From an uncultured Clostridia bacterium (GTDB lineage: Bacteria > Bacillota > Clostridia > Christensenellales > Borkfalkiaceae), in the NCBI GenBank assembly GCA_944363555.1, contig CALVUL010000073.1, positions 1 through 45,343 on the forward strand: a stretch of 45,343 bases of DNA. The letters are read 5' to 3'. Position 1 is the first letter of the stretch, and every line of letters starts with the position of its first letter. The position numbers and the translations under genes are program-made. Below the pieces are notes generated by a model that did no database searches, had not been told where the DNA came from, and saw only the letters and a program-made list of their open reading frames with translations. Of this stretch, positions 1 to 6,452 are shown one piece after another.

Positions 1-12
1 ACTCTTTTCCAT
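1..12 (-). CDS. Start of a gene leaving the left edge (partial)
   Basis: On the minus strand an ATG at position 12 is followed by codons for M-E-K-S before the window ends. It is preceded at a good distance by GGAG and, further up, by a promoter-like sequence at 77-105. Only four codons are visible, so no product can be named. It is reported because the promoter and leader in front of it otherwise have no target. Confidence 0.4.
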
Positions 13-35
13 ATTCTCCACGCTCCGACGGAATA

Positions 36-67
36 GGAAAGGCTCTGTATTTCTACAAAGCCTTTCC
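36..67 (-). other. Leader hairpin upstream of the left-edge gene
   Basis: A 9-base perfect stem (36-44 with 59-67) continues, after one mismatch, into a further 4 pairs around a 4-base loop. It lies between the predicted start of transcription (about 70) and the ATG at 12, so it would form the first part of the leader RNA. It has no T-run after it on either strand, so it does not look like an intrinsic terminator. A stability or regulatory role is possible but not shown. Confidence 0.4.
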
Positions 68-76
68 GATACGTTT

Positions 77-105
77 ACCTTATCATAAAAAAACAGGCTT
101 GTCAA
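77..105 (-). promoter_or_regulatory. Candidate promoter for the left-edge gene
   Basis: The -35 box TTGACA (100-105) is perfect. A 17-base spacer leads to a weak -10 TAAGGT (77-82) that is rescued by an upstream TG, giving an extended -10. Confidence 0.5.
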
Positions 106-130
106 GGCTTTTTCAAAAATAAAAATAAAA

Positions 131-162
131 AAAAGAACTTTGACGGTAAACAAAGCTCTTTT
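131..162 (-). terminator. Intrinsic terminator after the 76-residue membrane protein
   Basis: A 12-base stem (131-142 with 151-162, one G-T type mismatch) has an 8-base loop. On the minus strand it is followed by a long T-rich tract. It sits just downstream of the stop codon at 172. Confidence 0.75.
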
Positions 163-171
163 TCGTTTTTT

Positions 172-402
172 TTACGCTTTCGCAAAGATAAGATGGCGGA
201 AAATCAGCAGCCAGACGAGATCGATCCAGCCGAAGATGATCCCGAAAGGTATCGTCAGCACCGCGAAGATCAACGTGAAGAACTTTTTGTTGCTCAGCCA
301 TGCAGACCAGCGCACGCAAAGTTCCACGATCCAGTTCACGACCGGAATGAGCAGCAACAGAAGCTGGATGATAAAGTTCTGTTTATAAAACCATTTTGCC
401 AT
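172..402 (-). CDS. Small two-helix membrane protein of unknown function, 76 aa
   Basis: I do not recognise this family. The protein is mostly hydrophobic, with two predicted membrane segments at about residues 9-32 and 41-68. They are separated by a short basic and aromatic loop, and the N-terminus is positively charged. The start is well supported by GGAGGT upstream of the ATG, and a promoter lies at 457-485. It appears monocistronic, since its own terminator follows. The second half recalls small Pmp3/YqaE-type membrane proteins only loosely, and I do not rely on that. The gene call is firm but the function is not known. Confidence 0.75.
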   Translation of the reverse strand: MAKWFYKQNFIIQLLLLLIPVVNWIVELCVRWSAWLSNKKFFTLIFAVLTIPFGIIFGWIDLVWLLIFRHLIFAKA

Positions 403-456
403 ATATACCTACCTCCGTTTTATTGCGCCCCGCCCCGCGGAACGCTTTCTATAAAT

Positions 457-485
457 ATAATATCACAACTTCTGTAAATATTCAA
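457..485 (-). promoter_or_regulatory. Promoter of the 76-residue membrane protein
   Basis: TTGAAT (480-485), a 17-base spacer and TATTAT (457-462) form a sigma-A type promoter about 55 bases upstream of the start codon. A further TTGACA at about 502-507 could be an alternative -35 element but has no good -10 partner at the right distance. Confidence 0.6.
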
Positions 486-545
486 CGTTTTTTAAAAAAT
501 TTGTCAAACAAAATTTCCGCGTTTTCGCATGCGCCGCTTTCATTG

Positions 546-563
546 CGCGCGGCGCGCCGCGCG
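546..563. repeat. Perfect 18-base GC palindrome
   Basis: The bases from 546 to 563 equal their own reverse complement, centred on GGCGCGCC (551-558). It lies between the membrane-protein promoter and the malic-enzyme terminator. It has no loop and no T-run, so it is not a standard terminator. It may be chance in GC-rich sequence or a protein-binding site. Confidence 0.5.
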
Positions 564-609
564 GGCGGTTTTCCGGCATTCCTTGCGTTCCGCGGCGCCG
601 TGAAACCCT

Positions 610-641
610 AAAAAAATATTCCCCGCGGCAACGCGGGGAAT
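610..641 (-). terminator. Intrinsic terminator after the malic enzyme
   Basis: A perfect 10-base stem (618-627 with 632-641) with a GCAA-type tetraloop is followed on the minus strand by a run of seven Ts. It lies immediately downstream of the stop codon of the malic enzyme. Confidence 0.9.
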
Positions 642-646
642 AATCG

Positions 647-1825
647 TTAAATTCTGGCAACGCCGCTCTTTCTCGCGGCTTCCGCGACCGCTTTGGAAAC
701 GGCGGCGGCAACGCGGTTGTCGAAAGGAGCGGGGATCACGTAATCGGGGCGGAGTTCCTCGTCGGAGATGAGCGAGGCGATGGCGTACGCCGCCGCGATG
801 TTCATTTCCTCGTTGATGTCCGTCGCCCTCACGTCCAGCGCGCCGCGGAAGATCCCGGGGAACGCCAGCACGTTGTTGATCTGGTTGGGGAAGTCGCTCC
901 TGCCCGTGCCGACGACCGCCGCGCCCGCTTTGAGCGCGAGATCCGGCATGATCTCCGGAACGGGGTTCGCCATCGGCATGACGATGGGCTTTTCGTTCAT
1001 CGATCTGACCATCTCTTCGGTTACGACGCCCGGGGAACTTACGCCGACGAAAATATCCGCGCCCTTCATCGCGTCCGCCAGCGTGCCCTTCCTCTTTTCC
1101 TTGTTGGTGAAGGCGGCGATTTCCTGCTTGGCGGGGGTCATCCCCTCGTTGCCCTCGCAGATGATGCCCTTTCTGTCGCACATGAAAATATCCTTCACGC
1201 CCATTTTCTTGAAGAGTTTCGCGATCGCCACGCCCGCGGCGCCCGCGCCGCTGAACGCGACTTTGATGTCCTTGAAGTCCTTCCCGACGTATTTGAGCGC
1301 GTTGATGCAGGCGGCGATGCAGACGATGGCGGTGCCGTGCTGATCGTCGTGGAAAATGGGAATATCGACTTCGGGGTCCTCTTTAAGCCGCTTTTCGATC
1401 TCAAAGCAGCGCGGCGCGGAAATATCTTCCAGATTCACCCCGCCGAAACTGCCGGCAAGCAGTTTGACCGTTTTCACGATGTCGTCCACATCCTTGCTGC
1501 GGATGCACAGAGGGATGGCGTCCACCCCGCCGAAGGTCTTGAACAATACGCTCTTGCCTTCCATAACGGGCATGCCGGCTTCCGGCCCGATGTCGCCGAG
1601 GCCAAGAACGGCGGTGCCGTCGGTTACCACTGCGACGGTGTTCCACCTTCTCGTCAGTTCAAAAGATTTGTTATAATCCTTCTGGATTTCCAGACACGGC
1701 TGCGCCACGCCGGGCGTGTAAGCGAGGGAAAGATCCTGCTTGTCCTTGACCGGCACTCTGGAAATCATTTCGATTTTTCCTTTCCATTCGCCGTGAAGTC
1801 TTAAAGACTCTTTTGCGTAATCCAT
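647..1825 (-). CDS. Malic enzyme (malate dehydrogenase, oxaloacetate-decarboxylating)
   Basis: Converts malate to pyruvate and CO2 with reduction of NAD(P), in the cytoplasm, linking C4 acids to the pyruvate pool. At about 392 residues it is the short bacterial form without a phosphotransacetylase tail. Visible family features are the N-terminal segment with SLAYTPGVA, the catalytic region with GLGDIGPEAGMPVMEGK, the metal-binding FHDDQHGTA segment and the nucleotide fold AFSGAGAAGVAIAKL. I start it at the ATG at 1825, which follows GGAGG at a suitable distance, rather than at the in-frame TTG at 1843 that overlaps that site. A promoter at 1880-1909 and a terminator at 610-641 suggest a single-gene transcript. 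NAD or NADP preference cannot be decided here. Confidence 0.93.
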   Translation of the reverse strand: MDYAKESLRLHGEWKGKIEMISRVPVKDKQDLSLAYTPGVAQPCLEIQKDYNKSFELTRRWNTVAVVTDGTAVLGLGDIGPEAGMPVMEGKSVLFKTFGGVDAIPLCIRSKDVDDIVKTVKLLAGSFGGVNLEDISAPRCFEIEKRLKEDPEVDIPIFHDDQHGTAIVCIAACINALKYVGKDFKDIKVAFSGAGAAGVAIAKLFKKMGVKDIFMCDRKGIICEGNEGMTPAKQEIAAFTNKEKRKGTLADAMKGADIFVGVSSPGVVTEEMVRSMNEKPIVMPMANPVPEIMPDLALKAGAAVVGTGRSDFPNQINNVLAFPGIFRGALDVRATDINEEMNIAAAYAIASLISDEELRPDYVIPAPFDNRVAAAVSKAVAEAARKSGVARI

Positions 1826-1879
1826 AGCAATCGTTGCCTCCAAAATATTTTCGATTTCCGTAATTTTACGTACGGTATT

Positions 1880-1909
1880 ATTCTACAATAAACCGCGCCG
1901 CTTTGTCAA
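1880..1909 (-). promoter_or_regulatory. Promoter of the malic enzyme gene
   Basis: A perfect TTGACA (1904-1909), an 18-base spacer and TAGAAT (1880-1885) lie about 55 bases upstream of the malic-enzyme ATG. The -35 element directly abuts the stop codon of the aspartate kinase gene. Confidence 0.75.
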
Positions 1910-3250
1910 TCAACTTGACGCGCCTTCCCCGAAAAATTCGCGGTAAATGGCGGCGATGCATTTTTCGTAATCGTTGTTCGCAACCCCCACGATGATATTG
2001 AGTTCGGAAGAGCCCTGATCGATCATCTGGATATTGATGTTGCTCTGCGCCAGCGCGGTGAACAGCCGCGCCGCCGTGCCCGACCTTCTCGCCATCCCGT
2101 GCCCCACGGTGGCGACGAGGGAGATGTTTTCCGTAACGTGCACGTAATCGGGGGAAACGCTCTCGCGGATCTCGTTGACGAGATCGCTCAGCACGCCGTC
2201 TTTGAGCAGGCGGGATTCGATGACCAAAGACAGGGTGTCGATGCCGCTGGGCACGTGTTCGATGCAGATGCCGTAATGCTCCACGACGGAAAGGATCTTA
2301 CGGATAAAGCCGACTTCGGCGTTCATCATCGATTTTTCCACGAAGATGACGGTAAAATCCTTTTTGCCCGCGATGCCGGTAATGAGCCCGCCGTCGACGT
2401 GGCTGTACTTTTCCGTGGGCACGATCATCGTACCCGCCGCGGCGGGATCGAAGGTATTGCGGATGTTGATGGAAATGCGCTTTTTCATGACGGGGAAGAT
2501 CGCCTCGGCATGCAGTACGGAAGCGCCCATATAGGAAAGTTCGCGCAGTTCCTTGTAGGTAACGAAACGGATGATCTTCGCATCGGGAACGATGCGCGGA
2601 TCGCACACCATAAAGCCGGAAACGTCCGTCCAGTTTTCATAGAGATCGGCGTCGATCCCCCCCGCGACCACCGAACCGGTGATGTCGCTGCCGCCGCGGC
2701 TGAACGTCTTGATGTTTCCGAAAGAATCCTTACCGTAAAAGCCGGGGATGACGGCGTATTCCAGATTGCGCAGTTTCGCCTTGATCTTGTCCTCCGTATA
2801 AGGTTGATTCAATGCGCCCTGACTGTCGAAACGGATCAGTTCCGTGGCGTCCACGAAGGGAAAACCGAGTTTTTCCGCCATGACGCGCGCGCTGAGATAC
2901 TCCCCTCTCGACGCGGCGTAATCGGGCGAATCGGCGTGCGCGCAGATGCCGGCTTCCGTTTCGTCTAAAATCGCGCCGATGTCGCATTTCAGACCGAGGT
3001 CCGCCGCGATTTCGGAAAAGCGTTCCCGAATGACGGCAAAGTGCTTTTCGCATTTGCCCGTGCGCGCGGCCTCTTCCTGACAGGCGTAAAGGGTGTCGGT
3101 GATCTTAATATCTTCTTTAAACCGCTTTCCCGGCGCGGAAACCACGATGTAGCGGCGGTCCGCATCCGCGCGGACGATGCTTTCCACCTGCAGGATCGCC
3201 TTGGCGTCCGCCATAGAGGTGCCGCCGAATTTACATACTTTTATACCCAT
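1910..3250 (-). CDS. lysC: Aspartate kinase, 446 aa
   Basis: Phosphorylates aspartate, the first step toward lysine, threonine and methionine. The N-terminus carries the kinase signature VCKFGGTSMADA, and a SRGGSDITG segment near residue 190 is the substrate/ATP-binding loop. The C-terminal third, from about residue 300, has the regulatory ACT-domain pattern, including the stretch ending in NINIQMIDQGSSELNI. Length fits monofunctional clostridial enzymes, with no homoserine dehydrogenase fused. The ATG is preceded by GGAGAAAG. It starts about 15 bases after the DUF1015 gene and is the last gene of the comEC-to-lysC cluster. ACT domains usually mean feedback inhibition; which amino acid acts here is not visible. 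Confidence 0.92.
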   Translation of the reverse strand: MGIKVCKFGGTSMADAKAILQVESIVRADADRRYIVVSAPGKRFKEDIKITDTLYACQEEAARTGKCEKHFAVIRERFSEIAADLGLKCDIGAILDETEAGICAHADSPDYAASRGEYLSARVMAEKLGFPFVDATELIRFDSQGALNQPYTEDKIKAKLRNLEYAVIPGFYGKDSFGNIKTFSRGGSDITGSVVAGGIDADLYENWTDVSGFMVCDPRIVPDAKIIRFVTYKELRELSYMGASVLHAEAIFPVMKKRISINIRNTFDPAAAGTMIVPTEKYSHVDGGLITGIAGKKDFTVIFVEKSMMNAEVGFIRKILSVVEHYGICIEHVPSGIDTLSLVIESRLLKDGVLSDLVNEIRESVSPDYVHVTENISLVATVGHGMARRSGTAARLFTALAQSNINIQMIDQGSSELNIIVGVANNDYEKCIAAIYREFFGEGASS

Positions 3251-3264
3251 GATCTTTCTCCGAA

Positions 3265-4485
3265 TTACTGAATGCTTTTTCCTTCGAGATAATAGCGTTT
3301 TTCCACGCCCTCGCCCATGGAAAAGGTCTTTTTTGGCAGCGCGCCGTGTTTGGAAACGTAGGCGAAGAGTTCGCTTTTCTCCATCGGCGCGAAACAGATG
3401 CCCGATGCGGTTTTATCCGCCGCGACCAGCGCGCGCAGATTTTCGTCCCCGTGCACGTAATCGACCTTGCCGCCGTGCACGGCGATGTAGTCTTCTATGT
3501 ACCGATCTGCCGCGGCGATACTCGCGGGCAGGGAATCCTTCCCCGCATGGTTTTTCCCTTCCGCAAAGGTAAACGCCGCGCCTTCGAGCGCTTCCGCCCC
3601 CCTTTCAAACGCCGCTTTGTCCACGCCGCTCACGAAACGGTGAATGGGCTCGAAACGGATGCCTTCGTCGTACACGTTGACGATCTCCGCCAGACAGTAG
3701 CGCGCGGGGTGGGTTTCCCGCTCCTTTTCGCCGAGTGATTTTTTGATGAGATTCCAGTGCTCTTTCGCCGTGGCGAGGGAATGATTCCCGTCCCCGACGG
3801 CGAACAGAAAAGGCGCGCCGTCGCCGTATTTTTGCAGCGAACGCTCTTTAGACGCGAGCGAAGCGAACTTCGCCAAGATCTCCTCGCAGTCGGAAATGAA
3901 ATACCCTTCCAGATGCCCGCCGCCCATATTGAGATCGAAATCGTAGATCTTCGGAAATTTCCCGCGCGCTTCGTAAAGCGCTTCGTTGATCGAACGGGTC
4001 TCGTCGTCATACAGGATCATGATATGGGGAAATTCCGCGGGGGCTTGTTTGCGGATCTCCAGCCGCGGCGGAATGCGCGCGGCGATCGTCCCTTCCGTGG
4101 CGCGGACGAGGGCGCGGCTGCCCGCGGCATATTCGTACGCTTCCAGATCGATCGCCCCCACAAGCCCGATGCGGCGGGTGCAGTAAGGCGTGCGGCGGAT
4201 CGTCAGAATCAGCCCCGCGGGGGTCTTTTTCAACACGCCGGTATCGATGTATTCTTTCATCTTCGCCGCGGCTGCCGGCGCGAGACGATCCTTTTCGCCG
4301 AGATAGATCTCCGGCAGGATGATGTGCAGCGCCGACGGTTTATCGCCGACGAAAGCGGCGAGTTCCTTCCAGTAACTTTCTTCCGACGTGAACTGATCGC
4401 ACGCGACGACCGACCACGCCGTCAGATCGACGCCTTCCGCCGGCAGCAGAAATTCCGCAGGATGCAAAACGCTTTTTCGTTCCAT
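3265..4485 (-). CDS. DUF1015 family protein, 406 aa
   Basis: The sequence matches the DUF1015 family from end to end. The N-terminal part has VVACDQFTSEESYW, the centre has GGGHLEGYFI, and the segment FLFAVGDGNHSLATAKEHW is the best conserved piece of the family. It is predicted soluble, with no signal or membrane helix. The biochemical function is not established as far as I know. From memory, members often sit beside serine biosynthesis genes in clostridia; here serC-serA lie about 20 kb away and the direct neighbour is aspartate kinase. The start is the ATG at 4485, which shares one base with the stop codon of the preceding 35-codon gene (TGATG), so translation is probably coupled. A GTG just upstream is a less likely start. 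Confidence 0.88.
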   Translation of the reverse strand: MERKSVLHPAEFLLPAEGVDLTAWSVVACDQFTSEESYWKELAAFVGDKPSALHIILPEIYLGEKDRLAPAAAAKMKEYIDTGVLKKTPAGLILTIRRTPYCTRRIGLVGAIDLEAYEYAAGSRALVRATEGTIAARIPPRLEIRKQAPAEFPHIMILYDDETRSINEALYEARGKFPKIYDFDLNMGGGHLEGYFISDCEEILAKFASLASKERSLQKYGDGAPFLFAVGDGNHSLATAKEHWNLIKKSLGEKERETHPARYCLAEIVNVYDEGIRFEPIHRFVSGVDKAAFERGAEALEGAAFTFAEGKNHAGKDSLPASIAAADRYIEDYIAVHGGKVDYVHGDENLRALVAADKTASGICFAPMEKSELFAYVSKHGALPKKTFSMGEGVEKRYYLEGKSIQ

Positions 4486-4592
4486 CACGCCATCACCACG
4501 ATAAACGTGAAAAGCGCGAGAAGGATCGAGCCGGAAATCAGCCAGAATTTATCGAACTTGTTCACTTTGTTGTTGTCGTTGTTTTTTTTCAT
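4485..4592 (-). CDS. 35-residue single-pass membrane protein in the cdaA operon
   Basis: This small frame reads as a lysine- and asparagine-rich head (MKKNNDNNKVNKFDKF) followed by one hydrophobic helix of about 19 residues to the C-terminus. A GAGG-type site lies about 12 bases before the ATG, inside the end of cdaA. The stop codon overlaps the DUF1015 start as TGATG. Its placement between two well-supported genes with no spare space, together with its clear membrane topology, argues that it is translated. No family is recognised. Its position suggests a role linked to the diadenylate cyclase membrane complex, or just a coupling leader for DUF1015; both are inference. Confidence 0.65.
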   Translation of the reverse strand: MKKNNDNNKVNKFDKFWLISGSILLALFTFIVVMA

Positions 4593-4601
4593 GATCTAAA
4601 T

Positions 4602-5405
4602 TTACCTCGCGTCCTGCCAATAGAATTTGCTGAGCGTCTTTCTCAGCAGTTCGGAATCGGCGTAGCGGGTGATGTTCCCGCCCTTCGCCACGGAAATGAT
4701 ACCCGTCTCCTCGGAGACGATCAGGGTGGTAACGTCTATGGTCTCCGTAATGCCGATGGCGGCGCGGTGCCGCGTGCCCAGTTCCTTGGGCAGGTTTTCC
4801 TTTTGGGAAAGGGGCAGAAAACAGCCCGCCGCCGTGATCTTCGTTCCGTTGATGATCATCGCGCCGTCGTGGAGAGGCGTTTTCGGGAAAAATATGCTTT
4901 CGATGAGTTGGGAAGTTATATCGGAATTGATCTCCACCCCGCTTTCCAGAATGCGCTCGGGCACGTTGTTGCTGGAAAGCACGATGATCGCGCCTATATC
5001 GTTTTTGGACATGTTCTGCAAGGCGCGGATGATCTCGTCGATACAGTTGCCCACTTCCACTTCGCTGTAATTTTTCACCGCGTATTTCGAACCGGACATC
5101 TTCAGGTTGGAACGCCGCCAGATCGCGCTTTTGAATTCCACGGAATACACCGTGGCGGCGAAAAGCACGAGTGCCAGCGGCAGGAGCAGGAACAGTTTAT
5201 TGACTTCGCCGCCCGTAAACAACAGCGCCAGCCCGAACCCGATCAACAGCGGCACGGAGATTTTGATGAACGCCGTCGCGCCGCTGGTTTTCAGGAATTT
5301 GAAAAAGAAATAGTACAGCGTGGCGAAAAACGCCACAAACAGCACCGCGCCCGCCAGATAAGCGGGCTGCTGCAAATTGGTGAACACTTGTGCAAAATGA
5401 TCCAC
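4602..5405 (-). CDS. cdaA: Diadenylate cyclase CdaA, 267 aa
   Basis: Makes cyclic di-AMP from two ATP, a signal controlling potassium and osmolyte balance and cell-wall homeostasis. Three membrane helices occupy about residues 17-38, 45-63 and 68-88, followed by the cytoplasmic DAC domain. The catalytic DGA motif is at 180-182 and the RHR motif at 212-214. Length is typical of CdaA/DacA. The start is a GTG preceded by AAGGAGG at good spacing. In most Bacillota the next genes are cdaR (ybbR) and glmM. Neither is seen here; a 35-residue membrane protein follows instead. It sits 16 bases after holA. Confidence 0.95.
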   Translation of the reverse strand: MDHFAQVFTNLQQPAYLAGAVLFVAFFATLYYFFFKFLKTSGATAFIKISVPLLIGFGLALLFTGGEVNKLFLLLPLALVLFAATVYSVEFKSAIWRRSNLKMSGSKYAVKNYSEVEVGNCIDEIIRALQNMSKNDIGAIIVLSSNNVPERILESGVEINSDITSQLIESIFFPKTPLHDGAMIINGTKITAAGCFLPLSQKENLPKELGTRHRAAIGITETIDVTTLIVSEETGIISVAKGGNITRYADSELLRKTLSKFYWQDAR

Positions 5406-5421
5406 GGCTTTCTCCTCCTTG

Positions 5422-6390
5422 TTACAAAAGGATCTCGAACACGGCGTTTTTCAGCGCCGTATCGAAATCAATCCTGCCGCTTTTCGCGGCGTAATCGCTT
5501 TCCGCGAGGATGTCCGCGGCGCGCTTCAAGTCTTTCTTTCTGAACGATCCGGCAAGCGCGCGCGATTTTTTCACCGCGTATTCCTTGACGCCCAGCGCTT
5601 TGGCGAGTTCCCCGTCGGAAAGCGCGCTCAGCGAGATGTGCAGAAGCCTTCTGAAATAATTGTACAAACTGACCAGCAGCCGCTGCGGCGCTTCGCCTTT
5701 CGCGCTCATATCGGCGAGGACGGCGAGCGCGCCGGATACGTTTTTCCTGCCGACGCACTCCGTCAGTTCGTATATCTGATATTCCGTGTCTTTGACGACG
5801 AGGTCCTCCACGTCCTTATCGGAAACCGACCCCCCTCTGCCGGCAAAAGCGACGAGTTTTTCCACTTCGCCGGAGATCTTCGTCATATCCCTTAAAGAAT
5901 ACTCCGCGATCTTTTCCGCTTCCGCGCGCCCCACCGTTACGCCGTTTTTCGCGCATTCGGCAACGATCCAGCGGATCAGCAGCCCGTCGTCCCCCTTTTC
6001 GCACTCGACGATCTCGGTGTTCGCCGCCTTTTTCAGAACGTCGCACGGTTTCGCGTTGTCGATGACGAGCACCGTTTCCGCAGCGGGGTCGTCGAAATAT
6101 TTTTGAAAGACCTTGCCGAAAGCATCCGCTTTCGGATAAAATTCGCGGATTGTAACCATGCGCTTTTCGCTCATGAAGGGATAAGCGTACGCCGCCGCGA
6201 AAAAGGTTTCCGGCGCGGCGAGAACCGTTTCGCCTTCAAACACCGCCGCATTGAGCTGCGGTTCGGTTACGAAACGCTTTTTGATGTATTCTTCGCTTTT
6301 TTTGCGGAAATACGCGTCCTCCCCCACGACGAGGTAGACGGGAGAAACGCCGCCTTCCGCGAGATATTTTTTCAACTGTATGAATTTCAC
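5422..6390 (-). CDS. holA: DNA polymerase III delta subunit (clamp loader)
   Basis: Delta is the clamp-loader subunit that opens the beta sliding clamp. The N-terminal PVYLVVGEDAYFRKKSEEYI pattern is characteristic, followed by the usual helical collar domain with KISGEVEKL and a conserved C-terminal region. I start it at the GTG at 6390, which is preceded by GGAGAG and gives a 322-residue protein of normal length. The open frame extends upstream to a TTG at 6447 that overlaps the end of comEC and adds an unlikely leader peptide. The comEC-holA neighbourhood is common in Bacillota. The gene ends 16 bases before cdaA. Confidence 0.92.
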   Translation of the reverse strand: MKFIQLKKYLAEGGVSPVYLVVGEDAYFRKKSEEYIKKRFVTEPQLNAAVFEGETVLAAPETFFAAAYAYPFMSEKRMVTIREFYPKADAFGKVFQKYFDDPAAETVLVIDNAKPCDVLKKAANTEIVECEKGDDGLLIRWIVAECAKNGVTVGRAEAEKIAEYSLRDMTKISGEVEKLVAFAGRGGSVSDKDVEDLVVKDTEYQIYELTECVGRKNVSGALAVLADMSAKGEAPQRLLVSLYNYFRRLLHISLSALSDGELAKALGVKEYAVKKSRALAGSFRKKDLKRAADILAESDYAAKSGRIDFDTALKNAVFEILL

Positions 6391-6452
6391 TTCGTCTCTC
6401 CGCCGCGCTTCTTTCAATATTTTACCATTTTTTCGACAGGATTGCAAGACAT

